Source of the DNA: Pirellula sp.
Lineage (GTDB): Bacteria > Planctomycetota > Planctomycetia > Pirellulales > Pirellulaceae
Length of the DNA: 64,000 bases
NCBI GenBank assembly: GCA_021299695.1
Contig: JAJTEK010000027.1
Location: 21,840 to 85,839 of the forward strand
Reading direction: 5' to 3'
In this document: one piece after another, positions 26,033-35,635 of the stretch
How positions within the stretch are numbered: the stretch's first letter is position 1
Layout: each line of letters opens with the position of its first letter
Notes under the pieces: model-generated
The model's database searches: none
What the model saw: only the letters and a program-made list of their open reading frames with translations
Told to the model about the DNA's origin: nothing
Position numbers and translations under genes: made by a program

Positions 26033-26686
26033 CTAGCGATAGTAACCGGGCGGATAAGGTGCACCTTGCGCTTGACCATAGCCATACCCATAGCCTGGGG
26101 GGAGCGTGCTGCCGTTTTGGGTGGGAGGAAACACAGGCGGATAAGTCTGCGGCGGATAATTTTGTGCTGGATAGCTCTGCGGCGGATAATTTTGTGCTGG
26201 ATAGTTTTGCTGAGGATAATTCTGCGGGGGATAAACTTGCTGAGGGTAGTTTTGTTGTGGGGGTGGGGCTACCCAGTTGGGTTGTTGCGGAGGTGTCCAA
26301 CCTGGCGTGGTCTGGTAGGAGGCTTGGTAGCCCGGCAGGCTTTGGATCGGTACGGGAGTTTGCTGACCATCTCCCGTGAAGGAACCAGGCTTGGTTTTCG
26401 GGGGCCAAGAAAAACCCTGCTTGTCCATTTCATCAGCGACCTGCTGAGTCGCATCGCCTATTTTGTCTTTATGGAATTGGAGTTGAGGGATCCCGTTTTT
26501 CCAGTCGACCGACATGGCGCCGGTTGCCAGAAGCCCAGCCCCAAGGGTCATGATAATGCGCGAACCTAAAGGGCTCGAGGCGATGGCACGGATGGGAGCC
26601 GGTGCAAACATCAGCAACGTCTCAATGATCCGCTGCGAATTAGACTTGTCTGGGACTTTCATCGCTCTTCTGGGTTTTGCCATCAT
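26033..26686 (-). CDS. Hypothetical protein with Pro/Tyr/Gln-rich repeat tail
   Basis: 217 residues. The N-terminal half has a hydrophobic stretch (RIIMTLGAGLLATGAMSV), probably a membrane anchor. The C-terminal half is low complexity, with repeats of the type QNYPPQ and QNYPAQ and a glycine/tyrosine end (GYGYGYGQ). Tails of this kind are usually disordered. The start is at paired ATG codons. No family recognised. Confidence 0.62.
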   Translation of the reverse strand: MMAKPRRAMKVPDKSNSQRIIETLLMFAPAPIRAIASSPLGSRIIMTLGAGLLATGAMSVDWKNGIPQLQFHKDKIGDATQQVADEMDKQGFSWPPKTKPGSFTGDGQQTPVPIQSLPGYQASYQTTPGWTPPQQPNWVAPPPQQNYPQQVYPPQNYPQQNYPAQNYPPQSYPAQNYPPQTYPPVFPPTQNGSTLPPGYGYGYGQAQGAPYPPGYYR

Positions 26687-27011
26687 GCCTTCAGCTTGTA
26701 GGGCAATTCAATCGCTTGGGACAAGATCAATTCAGCCAGCTAGCACCACCCCGAGGGCACCGGCAAGATCCGTGACCGCGGTCACTGGTGAGATTAGCCC
26801 CCTATCTTGGGGAGTAGTTGGGGATATTTCCAGGCCGTTTTCAAAATTCCCAGCAATCTATGTTTTCCTTCGGCCGAAACTTCGTATAGAGTTGGAGTGT
26901 TGAATCCCAAGAGCAGGCAACGATGCCCCCTAGGAGATTTCGATCTGCAGTCATTCCCTATCCGGTTTTTTGTCGGGTTTTTAGACGGGTTTTTCGACTA
27001 GGAGAAGATCG
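26687..27011. other. Intergenic, no feature supported
   Basis: Divergent gap between the repeat-tail protein and the small GYF-like gene. I see no convincing ORF, RNA or palindrome. It should carry both promoters. Confidence 0.5.
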
Positions 27012-27236
27012 ATGTCTGCTGACTGGTATTTCATGAAGAAGGGGTTTTTTGGTGGCTCGAAAACGGTCGGACCAATCGCCGAATCTGTGTTTGTGAAAAA
27101 AATACAGAGGGGCGAGATCGTTCCGGAAACGATGGTTTCGAGCACCACCAAGACCCATGGGCATTGGTTGCACCTGAAGGACATTCGGGGGTCAGACCAA
27201 TTGCTCAAGAAAAAGTCCCAATCGGGCCCTAGCTAG
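27012..27236 (+). CDS. Small GYF_2-like (DUF4339-type) domain protein
   Basis: 74 residues; AGGAGAAG lies about 5 nt before the ATG. The pattern WYFMKKG...VGPIAESVFVKKIQRGEIVPETMV...HWLHLKDI follows the GYF_2 fold order: W-Y start, GP, helix with L/V, G-x-I-x-P-x-x-V, and a closing W. Such domains mediate protein–protein contacts. It stands alone and is followed by a terminator. Confidence 0.72.
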   Translation: MSADWYFMKKGFFGGSKTVGPIAESVFVKKIQRGEIVPETMVSSTTKTHGHWLHLKDIRGSDQLLKKKSQSGPS

Positions 27237-27285
27237 CGAGTTGTTAATCCAACCGCGTGGGGTCCAGAATTGGCCGAATCAAGAG

Positions 27286-27310
27286 GCGTGGGCTCAACCA
27301 CGCTTTTTTT
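27286..27310 (+). terminator. Rho-independent terminator
   Basis: Stem GCGTGG/CCACGC with a GCTCAA loop, followed by seven T residues. It ends the small GYF-like gene. Confidence 0.75.
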
Positions 27311-27560
27311 CTGCGCCGATCGCAAGCCTCCGGGGATGTTAAAGCTTGCCGGTTAGGTTGCCCACGACGACACAATGTTGAAACGTCGCTCGAATTCCTC
27401 CAAGCACTTTGCAGGGGTCGTACCGATTTTGCCGAATGATACCGATAGTCGGCTACCCTGATGGTTCCGTTTTTGGACGTGCGCTCTCGGGGCACCCCTA
27501 AGCCGACTTTTTCTTACACAAAACACAGAGTTCGCTTCAGTGGAATCGGTGGTGATATTC

Positions 27561-28307
27561 ATGGCAAGAGATTCTCTACTCAATCGCAGTGTTTCAACAA
27601 TGCTTGCTTCGGTATTTGTTGCTCATGCGTCTTTGGCTTTGCTCTTGATCGGTTCAGGCACGGGCCTTGCCCAGGTCACTTTGGTCGAACAGAAACCCGT
27701 AGAATTGCCGTCCGAGAAGCGTCCGGGCGAGGAGCCGACTTTAGATTCGGTTCCTCCAAGGCCTGCTGATGTAAAGCTTGACGACGTAAAGCTTGATGAA
27801 CCTGCGAAAATTGAAGAATCTCCCTCGATCCCCAGGAGCAAAGAGCCTCTTCGCGTAGGGGCCCTCTCGATTCCAAACACTTCGATCGCAGGGATCGGCA
27901 CTGGAACGACTCCCGAGGACGCAACCGAGGGCCGTTTGCCTGATCCCATGCCGCTCCCTTATGGCCCGGATCGCGAGGCTGGGTGGTCGGTCAAGACCAA
28001 GCATTGGGTCGCCCCGGTGTATTGTCACCAACCGACGTATTACGAGGACGTCATGCTCGAACATCATGGACACGAGCGCTGCGCTGCGCTGCAACCGGTG
28101 TTATCCGGGGCCAGGTTCTACACAGGGATCTTCTTTACTCCTTACCTCGCGACGCTTCGTCCTCCCTTGCAAGACATTCCCAGCACCGGCCATTACCGAC
28201 CCGGATCCTGCGCACCTGCAATTCGCCAGCGCGCACCCTATGATCCTACGGCGATGAAGGTTCAGGCTGCTGCGACAGCCGCCGGGGTGGTCGCACTGCA
28301 GCCCTAG
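27561..28307 (+). CDS. Exported planctomycete hypothetical protein
   Basis: 248 residues from the ATG at 27561 (GGTGGTGA upstream; frame open to 27540). The signal peptide (VSTMLASVFVAHASLALLLIGSGTGLAQ) is followed by a charged, Pro-rich linker and a conserved-looking C-terminal block, WVAPVYCHQPTYYEDVMLE then HGHERC, with a Cys, His and Tyr cluster. I recognise the block as a recurrent planctomycete type but not its function. The envelope location is inferred. Confidence 0.65.
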   Translation: MARDSLLNRSVSTMLASVFVAHASLALLLIGSGTGLAQVTLVEQKPVELPSEKRPGEEPTLDSVPPRPADVKLDDVKLDEPAKIEESPSIPRSKEPLRVGALSIPNTSIAGIGTGTTPEDATEGRLPDPMPLPYGPDREAGWSVKTKHWVAPVYCHQPTYYEDVMLEHHGHERCAALQPVLSGARFYTGIFFTPYLATLRPPLQDIPSTGHYRPGSCAPAIRQRAPYDPTAMKVQAAATAAGVVALQP

Positions 28308-28409
28308 GGTGTCCTAAGTCTGGGCTTTGGGGACTATAGGTTTTGCTAGCGTAAAAAATACCGAAATTCATTTGCGCAAATTCGTTGACTCCGTCTTTAA
28401 ATCCCCACA

Positions 28410-28997
28410 ATGAGTTTTCCCGGCGGTTGGTTCGCTCGGCAAACTCGAGATCTTTGGGGCAAAGGTATGGATGGGATTGGGGCTCTGTTGCATCGCTACC
28501 GGATAGCTCGGCGTTTCGTGCGGAAAAACGCCCAGATACTATTCTGTAAACTCGAGGGCTACTGGTGGAATTTTCGCAAGTCCCTTCGGTATTTCCCGCC
28601 CAAGCCCCAGGAAACCACGGGAGCCTATGGCGAGCGATTAGCGATCGAGTATCTGCGACGATCTGGTTACATGATTCTCGAGCGATCCTATGCCTGCTCG
28701 TTGGGTGAGATCGACATCGTCGCTGCTTGGAAAACCTCCATGGTGGTTTTCGTAGAGGTGAAGACTTGGAGTTGCCAACGGGACAATCAAGGGGGTCCTA
28801 GCGACGCTGTCGACGCGATCAAGCAGCGGAAGATTTGTCGGTCGGCATTGCACTATGCCAAACGCTATGGATTGCTCGAAACGCAAGGGCGCATGGATGT
28901 GATTGAGGTCATTTTAGGATCCGAGCCTTGCCGACCGGTTTTTCGGCACATCGAGGCGGCCTTCGAGAGTCCCGAAGCTTTTCAGATGCACGCCTAG
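28410..28997 (+). CDS. YraN/UPF0102 family protein, putative endonuclease fold
   Basis: 195 residues. Residues about 70-180 match the YraN family: [26 protein letters not shown] with the Glu/Asp pair, VVFVEVKTW with E-x-K, and the [12 protein letters not shown] helix. This is the restriction-nuclease-like core. The first ~65 residues are an unusual basic extension ([14 protein letters not shown]). The ATG at 28467 is an alternative start but still leaves an extension. It converges on argH with a 4-bp overlap. Confidence 0.85.
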   Translation: MSFPGGWFARQTRDLWGKGMDGIGALLHRYRIARRFVRKNAQILFCKLEGYWWNFRKSLRYFPPKPQETTGAYGERLAIEYLRRSGYMILERSYACSLGEIDIVAAWKTSMVVFVEVKTWSCQRDNQGGPSDAVDAIKQRKICRSALHYAKRYGLLETQGRMDVIEVILGSEPCRPVFRHIEAAFESPEAFQMHA

Positions 28998-30370
28998 AGC
29001 TTGTTTTTCCAGAGTGCGATTTGCTCGGCGACAAACTCCGGACCGCTCGAACCCAACGAGCGATAGGACTCAACGGCACCTTGGACCCCTAAGCTTTTGC
29101 GAAGCGACTTACCGACAAAGTTCGGGTCGACTTTGAGGAAGTCCTGATCGCTCAGTTCGGCCAGGGTGATGTTTTGTTCTCTGGCCAAGGCGACCAGTGC
29201 GCCGACTTTGTGGTGCGCGGTCCTCTGAGGGATTCCCTGGAGCATGATCGCTTCCATCAGCGCTGTCGCATCGAGGTAGCCTTGATCGAGCCTTTTGGCG
29301 ATGGCCTCGGTCTGGAGCTTAGAGCCCTGGACAATCGGAACAGCCAGTTCCAAGCACGCGATCACGGTATCGAAGGCGTCGAACAGGGGTGGTTTGTCCT
29401 CTTGGAGATCGCGGTTGTAGGCTAGGGGTAGGCCTTTGAGCAGAACCAGGAGAGTTTGGAGATTGCCGATGACTCGAGCCGACTTGCCACGTGTCAGTTC
29501 GAGCGTATCGGGGTTGACTTTCTGGGGCATGATCGAGCTTCCGGTGCAGAAAGCTTGCGGAAGTTTCAGGAAGCCGAATTCGGTGGTCGACCACAGGATC
29601 CATTCCTCGGCCCAACCGCTCAGGTGCGTTGCGATCATACTCAGAACAAACACCGATTCGACGGCGAAATCCCGATCGCTACTGATATCGATGCTATTGG
29701 CCGCAAGCGTTTCAAAGCCTAGCAACTGGGCCGTCATCTGCCGATCGATCGGCATGCTGGTACCAGCGACTGCCGCGCCCCCGAGTGGACAGCAATTGAC
29801 CCTGCGTCGGCAGTCGGCAAGACGCGATCGATCGCGTTGGAGTTTTTCCATGTAAGCCAGCCAGTAGTGCGCTGCGAGCACCGGTTGGGCCCTTTGCATG
29901 TGGGTGTAGGCCGGCAGGATGACTCCGTGATCCAAATCGCATCGAGAGAGAAACGCTCGCTGGAGTTGCTCTAAGAGTTCGTCGACATGATCGAGTTGGT
30001 CGCGGACCCAGAGCCGTAGGTCGGTTGCGATTTGATCGTTCCGCGATCGCGCCGTGTGAAGCTTGCGTCCGACGTCTCCGAGCGCATCGATCAAGGCTTG
30101 CTCGATGTGCATGTGGATGTCTTCGAGTTCGATGCGAAACGGGAGCTCCTGGCGCTCGATTCGCTCTTGGATGCTTAGGAGTTCCCTTTCGATTTGGGCG
30201 AACTCTGGGTCGGTCAAGATCCCTTGCTTGGCCAGCATCCGCGCATGGGCGATCGATCCGCGAATGTCGTGTTGATAGAGTCGGTGGTCAAAGGAAATGC
30301 TTTCGCTGAAGCGCGCAAGCGATTGATCCATATCACCGGAGAAAACACCGCTACGGGATGGAGAGCTCAA
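28994..30370 (-). CDS. argH: Argininosuccinate lyase
   Basis: 458 residues, the usual length. It cleaves argininosuccinate to arginine and fumarate, the last step of arginine synthesis. It has the signature [12 protein letters not shown] with the catalytic Ser loop, THMQRAQP with the general-base region, and HTARSRNDQ. The start is taken as the TTG at 30370, with AAAGG 8 nt before it; an in-frame TAG lies further upstream. Starting at the next ATG (30331) would remove the first strand. The usual N-terminal WGGRF motif is replaced by SGVFSGDMD. The gene is followed by none of its pathway partners here. Confidence 0.93.
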   Translation of the reverse strand: MSSPSRSGVFSGDMDQSLARFSESISFDHRLYQHDIRGSIAHARMLAKQGILTDPEFAQIERELLSIQERIERQELPFRIELEDIHMHIEQALIDALGDVGRKLHTARSRNDQIATDLRLWVRDQLDHVDELLEQLQRAFLSRCDLDHGVILPAYTHMQRAQPVLAAHYWLAYMEKLQRDRSRLADCRRRVNCCPLGGAAVAGTSMPIDRQMTAQLLGFETLAANSIDISSDRDFAVESVFVLSMIATHLSGWAEEWILWSTTEFGFLKLPQAFCTGSSIMPQKVNPDTLELTRGKSARVIGNLQTLLVLLKGLPLAYNRDLQEDKPPLFDAFDTVIACLELAVPIVQGSKLQTEAIAKRLDQGYLDATALMEAIMLQGIPQRTAHHKVGALVALAREQNITLAELSDQDFLKVDPNFVGKSLRKSLGVQGAVESYRSLGSSGPEFVAEQIALWKNKL

Positions 30371-30446
30371 GGTGTTGACCTTTGGAACATCGGGGAAGTG
30401 GTCGGTGGCAGCATGCTCGAGCGTGGGATTCTAGCAGAGCCCGAGT

Positions 30447-32054
30447 TCATTCGATAGAAAGGATTGTCGCTGGGCCGATCGCACCAGCCCCGTCGACCGC
30501 GGCCAAGGCGATGGCTCGGACCTTCTTGCCGGGAGCTTCGGTCCTGGGAGCATCTGTGCCGGGCTCTTGGTCGGAATCGATGGGTGCACGGTCGCTTTGC
30601 GCTCCGTGGATCGAGACTTCCCACCGGTTGTCGATCAAGCGGTAGAGGCACCAGTGGCGAACCGACTGGGGATTCGAAGAGCTCCAAGTGACCTGTGGGC
30701 TCGCTGCAGGGCTACCCTGATCGGCGGACTTGAGCCCGGTTGGCTTGAGGATCGAAACCACAGGGGCAGTGGTTTTCTCGACGTTTAACCAAGGGGTCTG
30801 GGGGCTCAGGGCTGGGGATAGATACGTATTGGTCGTGAGTCGATCGGTCAGTCCTTCGCGATTCTCCATGATGGCTTTCATGCTGAAATGGATGGTGCCC
30901 GAGCTGCCATTCATGGTTCGGGCCAAGAAGACTTGGTCTTCGATCTGCTCGACGGAAAAGGGGCGATTTTTGTCACCGACACGGCTGGTGAAGATCCCCG
31001 GTGCGATGGTTCGGTGTTGGGTATTTTCTGAGACCCACCACTGGAGCAGCGCCGGAAAGCTTTGCTGTTTGGCGTGGATAGGCCAGTACAACTGGGGCGA
31101 GTAGTAGTCGCACCAGCCCTCGTTGAGCCAGAGCTTGGCATCGGCATAGAGTTTTTCGTATTGATTGAAGCCTTGGACGCTCTCGGGAAAGCCTGGCTTC
31201 CAGATCCCAAAGGGACTGATTCCGAATTTCACGTGCGGCTTGGTCGCTTTGATCTGCTCATAGAGACTTCGGATGAACTGATTCATCTGATCGCGACGCC
31301 AGTCGTCGCGTGAAAGCTTACCTCCGTTTTTGACGTAGTTATCCCACGCTCGATCGTCGGGGAAGGGTGCATCGTCGATGGGGTAAGGGTAGAAGTAATC
31401 GTCGATATGAATACCGTCGACGTCGTAGCGTTGGACCACATCGAGGAATACTTTTAGGGTGTGCTCTCGCGATTGAGTTTCCCCCGGATCGAGCCAAAGA
31501 TAATTGGTTTTGTCGTTGCCGTAAGGCTTGACCAGTTCGGGATGCGTTTTGCTGATATGAGAATCCGACTCGGTGTATTTCTGCCCGGAGTTTCGCGCGC
31601 GGTAGGGGTTGAACCAAGCATGAAGCTCCATCCCGCGTCGGTGGGTTTCTTCAATCCAGAACTCGAGCGGATCGTACCAAGGATCTGGCGCTTTACCTTG
31701 ATGACCCGTCAGATAGTAACTCCAGGGTTCGAGTTGGCTTGCATAGAGCGCATCGCACGAGGTTCGGACCTGGAGTACGATCGCATTGAGATGCATCTGA
31801 TGGCACTGATCGAGAATCGCGATGGCCTCGGATTTTTGCTGCTCGACGCTCAGACCCGGACGAGTCGGCCAATCGATATTGGCGACCGTAGCGACCCATA
31901 CCCCTCGGAATTCCCGAGGCACTTCTGGCAGCCTTGGGAGCTCTGGCAAAGTGCCAGACGCGTCGGTCCCTTGAGCCGAGCCGATGGTGCCCAAAGAGTG
32001 CCAAAGCAATGCAGCCTGCAGTAGGACAAAGGGTATCTTTGGAATTCGATACAT
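30447..32054 (-). CDS. DUF187/GHL10-type glycoside hydrolase-like protein, exported
   Basis: 535 residues from the ATG at 32054, which gives a clean signal peptide (IPKIPFVLLQAALLWHSLGTIGSAQG); an ATG at 32093 is an alternative. The domain starts with PREFRGVWVATVANIDWPT, followed by LNAIVLQVRTSCDALYAS, the conserved HAWFNPYR, GIHIDDYFYPYP with acidic residues of the TIM barrel, and KFGISPFG. These match the YngK-like family acting on peptidoglycan or polysaccharides. The C-terminus is a fibronectin-like or carbohydrate-binding segment. It lies in the same direction as zwf but 330 bp away. Confidence 0.85.
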   Translation of the reverse strand: MYRIPKIPFVLLQAALLWHSLGTIGSAQGTDASGTLPELPRLPEVPREFRGVWVATVANIDWPTRPGLSVEQQKSEAIAILDQCHQMHLNAIVLQVRTSCDALYASQLEPWSYYLTGHQGKAPDPWYDPLEFWIEETHRRGMELHAWFNPYRARNSGQKYTESDSHISKTHPELVKPYGNDKTNYLWLDPGETQSREHTLKVFLDVVQRYDVDGIHIDDYFYPYPIDDAPFPDDRAWDNYVKNGGKLSRDDWRRDQMNQFIRSLYEQIKATKPHVKFGISPFGIWKPGFPESVQGFNQYEKLYADAKLWLNEGWCDYYSPQLYWPIHAKQQSFPALLQWWVSENTQHRTIAPGIFTSRVGDKNRPFSVEQIEDQVFLARTMNGSSGTIHFSMKAIMENREGLTDRLTTNTYLSPALSPQTPWLNVEKTTAPVVSILKPTGLKSADQGSPAASPQVTWSSSNPQSVRHWCLYRLIDNRWEVSIHGAQSDRAPIDSDQEPGTDAPRTEAPGKKVRAIALAAVDGAGAIGPATILSIE

Positions 32055-32263
32055 CGACTGTATTGACCAAGTGCGAGGAAAAAAAGTTACCATGCCAGTG
32101 TCCACCGATCGAGCACTTCGGTCCAAGGCTCTGTTCGTACGTTTTCTCGTGGTCGTACTAGAACCAATCCAGTATAGCAATTCAAGCCATAGGTCTGCAA
32201 GTTCCCGCCAACCGCCTCGATCAACGATCCGCATCGCCGCAGTTGAAACAGCCATCGAGCACT

Positions 32264-32290
32264 AGCACGAGCACGAGCACGAGCACGAGG
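32264..32290. repeat. Hexanucleotide tandem repeat
   Basis: Four successive copies of AGCACG in the 330-bp gap between zwf and the glycosidase gene. The rest of that gap holds no supported gene; it contains the leader of the glycosidase gene. Confidence 0.75.
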
Positions 32291-32384
32291 AATTCTGATC
32301 CCATACACGATCGAGAACAAATCCGGGAGATTTGAGGGACTGTGTCTATACAAGAAAAAACGGGGAACCAAAGGGCCAATGGGC

Positions 32385-33836
32385 TTAGAGCAAGATCGGG
32401 CAAATATCGAACCAGGATCGACCCTGGCGCTCCATCCACTCGGTCGATTCGCTCGGACCCCACATTCCCTTTTCGTAGGTGAAGAGTTGTGGCGCAGCGG
32501 GGCTTCTCCAAGCCGCGATGATCGGGTCCATGATTCTCCAGGCTTGTTCGACTTCGTCGCTTCTAGCAAATAACCCCGGATCGCCAAGCATGACATCGAG
32601 CAGGAGGCGTTGATAAGCGTCTGGAAGTTCCTTACCGCTGGAATCGAAACGAAAGTCCAGCTCGCTCAATCGCAATCGCATATCGAGGTCGGGGACTTTG
32701 GATTGGAAGTACAACTGAAGGCCTTCGGCGGGCTGGATTTGGATGACCAGTCGGTTGGCCTCTGGGCGGTAGGATTTCTGCTCGCCAAAGAGCAAGTGGG
32801 GTGGCTCACGGAACTGGATCACGATCTGGGTGGTCCGACAACTCATGGCTTTCCCGCTCCGGAGGTAGAACGGGACACCGCGCCATCGCCAATTGTCGAT
32901 ATAGAATTTAAGTGCAGCGAACGATTCGGTGGGGCTCCCCTTTGGCACCCCCTCTTCATCGAGGTAACCTTGGTATTGACCACGGATACCGAATTCGGAG
33001 AAGTCGCTGCCGTGGTAAGGCCGGACAGCTTGGAGGACCTTGACCTTTTCGTCTCGAACGAATTCTCCTGTGTAGCGAACAGGGGCTTCCATAGCCGTGA
33101 CCATCATGAGTTGGAACAAGTGGTTTTGGAACATGTCCCGAAGGACTCCGGATTTGTCATAGTATCCGCCCCGACGACCTACTTGGACCTCCTCGGCCAC
33201 GGTGATCTGGACATGGTCGACGTAGTTTCGATTCCAAATCGGCTCGAAGATCGTGTTTCCGAAGCGAAGCACGAGAATGTTTTGAACCGTTTCCTTTCCA
33301 AGGTAGTGATCGATTCGGTAGATTTGGTCTTCGCGAAAGGTCTTGTGGATCGATTCGTTGAGGCTTTGAGCCGTAGCAAGGTCGGTACCGAAAGGTTTTT
33401 CGATCACCACTCGCCGATGGCCGAGAGAATCGTCATTCAATCCAACTTTGCCAAGCTGGTCGATCGCCGTGGCGTAAAGCTGGGGCATGGTCGAAAGGTA
33501 ATAGGTCCGATCCGTAGGTTTGGACTCCTCGATTTGCTCCAAGAAATTCGAGAGTTTATGAAAGTCTTCCGTCGAGGATATATCTGCCGGTTGGTAGTAG
33601 ATGCTCTGAACAAACGCCTCCCAACTGGCCGAATCGAAGTCCGCTTTGGAGAACTGCGCGGTCGATTCTCCCAAAGCAGTCCGCCACTGCTCCGAGGTAA
33701 AGTTGCTGCGAGCCACACCTACGATCCGAGAATTTTTTGGCAAACGCCCGCGTTGAAACTGCCGGTAGAGCGCTGGGATAAGTTTACGGCTGGTCAAGTC
33801 ACCCGAAGCACCAAAAATGACCATCGTGTGGGACAT
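32385..33836 (-). CDS. zwf: Glucose-6-phosphate 1-dehydrogenase
   Basis: 483 residues from the ATG at 33836, with AAGGA 8 nt upstream. It oxidises glucose 6-phosphate to 6-phosphogluconolactone with NADP. Visible are the nucleotide motif IFGASGDLTSRKL, the active-site peptide RIDHYLGKE with its Lys and His, and the EKPFGTDL motif. Length is normal. It is divergent from the histidine-phosphatase gene. No gnd or pgl is adjacent, unlike in many bacteria. Confidence 0.96.
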   Translation of the reverse strand: MSHTMVIFGASGDLTSRKLIPALYRQFQRGRLPKNSRIVGVARSNFTSEQWRTALGESTAQFSKADFDSASWEAFVQSIYYQPADISSTEDFHKLSNFLEQIEESKPTDRTYYLSTMPQLYATAIDQLGKVGLNDDSLGHRRVVIEKPFGTDLATAQSLNESIHKTFREDQIYRIDHYLGKETVQNILVLRFGNTIFEPIWNRNYVDHVQITVAEEVQVGRRGGYYDKSGVLRDMFQNHLFQLMMVTAMEAPVRYTGEFVRDEKVKVLQAVRPYHGSDFSEFGIRGQYQGYLDEEGVPKGSPTESFAALKFYIDNWRWRGVPFYLRSGKAMSCRTTQIVIQFREPPHLLFGEQKSYRPEANRLVIQIQPAEGLQLYFQSKVPDLDMRLRLSELDFRFDSSGKELPDAYQRLLLDVMLGDPGLFARSDEVEQAWRIMDPIIAAWRSPAAPQLFTYEKGMWGPSESTEWMERQGRSWFDICPILL

Positions 33837-33939
33837 CAAAGCGTTCCTTTTTAGGTAGGATAGTGTGTGGTTTGGGCCGTATTGTGCCTCAGGCTTGAGG
33901 CGAACACAACGAGCCGCATGTGGAACTTAGGAAAAACGG

Positions 33940-34614
33940 ATGAACGCAACCCAATTTACCCTATATTTGGTCCGGCACGCTCAATCAGCTAACAACGCCC
34001 AACCCGAGTCGCAACGCATTCCAGACCCTCCTTTGACAGACCTTGGGGCACAACAAGCCCAAGCGTTGGCCTCAGCGATCGACCAATTATCCCCAGACCA
34101 TCTTTTTTCGAGTCCTTTCCTTCGCACTCTGCAGACGACCGCTCCAGTTGCCCAAGCCTTGGGGATCACACCGACGATTCGAGCCGACCTCTACGAGCAA
34201 GGTGGTTGCTATCGGGGCTATCGCCTCGATGATCGAACTCCCGAGCCAGGCTTATCCCGTTCGCAGATCGAATCCTTGCACCCGACTTGGCGGATCGATC
34301 CGGCAATCGATGAGTCGGGATGGAACAAGCACGAAGCTTACGAGACCCTCGATGAGGCCCGATTGCGTGCCCAAAGGGTATCGCAATGGTTGTCCGAACA
34401 TCCATGGCCAAGCGACTCGCGGATCTTGTTAATCATCCATGCCGATTTCAAAATCAGGCTCCTCGAATCGTTGCTCTGCAACCTCTCGATCCAGGAACAA
34501 CTCCCCTCGGTGATCAATACCGCCTGGACGACTCTTCGATACCGAGCCGGGCTCTGGGAGCTCGACGCCTACAATGCACACCCCCATTTAGAGCCCCGAA
34601 TGATCACGAGCTGA
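33940..34614 (+). CDS. Histidine phosphatase superfamily protein (phosphoglycerate mutase-like)
   Basis: 224 residues. The catalytic loop LVRHAQSANN has the phosphohistidine; LTDLGAQQA and SSPFLRTLQTT follow, with the second catalytic His in ILLIIHADF (usually G-H-G/A). The family covers phosphoglycerate mutases and small phosphatases; the substrate cannot be told. It converges on the isomerase gene across a hairpin. Confidence 0.88.
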   Translation: MNATQFTLYLVRHAQSANNAQPESQRIPDPPLTDLGAQQAQALASAIDQLSPDHLFSSPFLRTLQTTAPVAQALGITPTIRADLYEQGGCYRGYRLDDRTPEPGLSRSQIESLHPTWRIDPAIDESGWNKHEAYETLDEARLRAQRVSQWLSEHPWPSDSRILLIIHADFKIRLLESLLCNLSIQEQLPSVINTAWTTLRYRAGLWELDAYNAHPHLEPRMITS

Positions 34615-34628
34615 GGGCTCCTGGGTAC

Positions 34629-34650
34629 CCCGAGCCTCAGCCGGCTCGGG
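34629..34650. terminator. Convergent hairpin between phosphatase and isomerase genes
   Basis: Perfect 8-bp stem, CCCGAGCC and GGCTCGGG, loop of 6. It overlaps the last codons of the isomerase gene. No T-run, so its terminator role is only likely from position. Confidence 0.5.
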
Positions 34651-35635
34651 TAAAGGATTTGCGGAGCAGTTCGAGGCTTTTGGGGATCGCAGTTCGACAA
34701 TCCTCTTTGCCCTCGAATTCCAAAGAAACCCAGCCGCGGTAGTTTGCTTTGCGCATCAGCTCGCCAACTTTTTGATAGTCCAGATCCAGAGTGTACCATT
34801 CGCCACCACCATAATAAGTTTTGGCCTGTAGCAGTACGGTTTTGGGGGCGAGTTTCTCAAGCTTCTCATAGGGGTTCTCAAGAAAGTTACCTGTGTCGAG
34901 GGTGACCTGAAGCCAAGGAGAATCGATCGCATCGACAATTCGCAAAACACCCTCTGGGGTCAGCCCCAGTCCCCAATGGTTTTCGAGTCCAAGCACCACG
35001 CCGCATTTCTCTGCCGTGGGTAAGCAACGCTCCAGCGCGTCGATGACCCAAGGAAATCCATCCTCTTCGGTGTATCCTGGCAATGGTGGCTCAATACCAC
35101 GGTTGGCCATGAGCTCATCAAAGTTCTTGCTTGTCCCCCAACGACCAGTGTTGACCCGCATCGTCGGGATTCCCAGGGCATAACAAAGTTCGATCTGACC
35201 GATGGTCAATTCGATGTTTTGGCGACGGACCTGTGCATCAGGCGATACAAAGCCTTGGTGGGTCGACATCCCGTAGAGGGCCAATCCCGATCGGAGAGCT
35301 CGGCGTTTGATGTCCTGCAATGCGGCTCGGCTAAGCAACTCGGTCTGCGAAATCTGATAGAGCAAAATCTCCACTCCATCGAATCCCAACTCTCCGGCAA
35401 AATCGATGCACTTACCGACATCCTTGAACTCGTCGTTCTTGAACCGCCAAAGAGAGTAGGTCGAAAGGCCGATCGGCAGCGTGGTCCGGGCTCCGGCCGA
35501 TGACTCGACGGGGCTAGCCCATAGACTCCCCGATAATGTCCCCGTGCAGCTTGCTGCCGATAGACCTAGAGTTCCCGTGAACATACCCGAAAGCATGCCG
35601 TTGAACTGCCGACGTTGCATGGATGTTTCTTTCAT
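34637..35635 (-). CDS. Sugar phosphate isomerase/epimerase-like TIM-barrel protein, Tat-type signal
   Basis: 332 residues from the ATG at 35635. The start overlaps the hisH stop as ATGA, showing translational coupling. The N-terminus MQRRQFNGMLSG carries a twin-arginine-like motif and a hydrophobic stretch. The barrel follows: LGFDGVEILLYQ, GIPTMRVNTGRWG, VVLGLENHWG, WLQVTLDTGNFLENP and GWVSLEFEGKED, matching the xylose-isomerase-like AP-endonuclease-2 superfamily with metal-binding Glu, His and Asp. Export of a sugar isomerase-like protein is common in planctomycetes. Substrate unknown. Confidence 0.85.
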   Translation of the reverse strand: MKETSMQRRQFNGMLSGMFTGTLGLSAASCTGTLSGSLWASPVESSAGARTTLPIGLSTYSLWRFKNDEFKDVGKCIDFAGELGFDGVEILLYQISQTELLSRAALQDIKRRALRSGLALYGMSTHQGFVSPDAQVRRQNIELTIGQIELCYALGIPTMRVNTGRWGTSKNFDELMANRGIEPPLPGYTEEDGFPWVIDALERCLPTAEKCGVVLGLENHWGLGLTPEGVLRIVDAIDSPWLQVTLDTGNFLENPYEKLEKLAPKTVLLQAKTYYGGGEWYTLDLDYQKVGELMRKANYRGWVSLEFEGKEDCRTAIPKSLELLRKSFTRAG

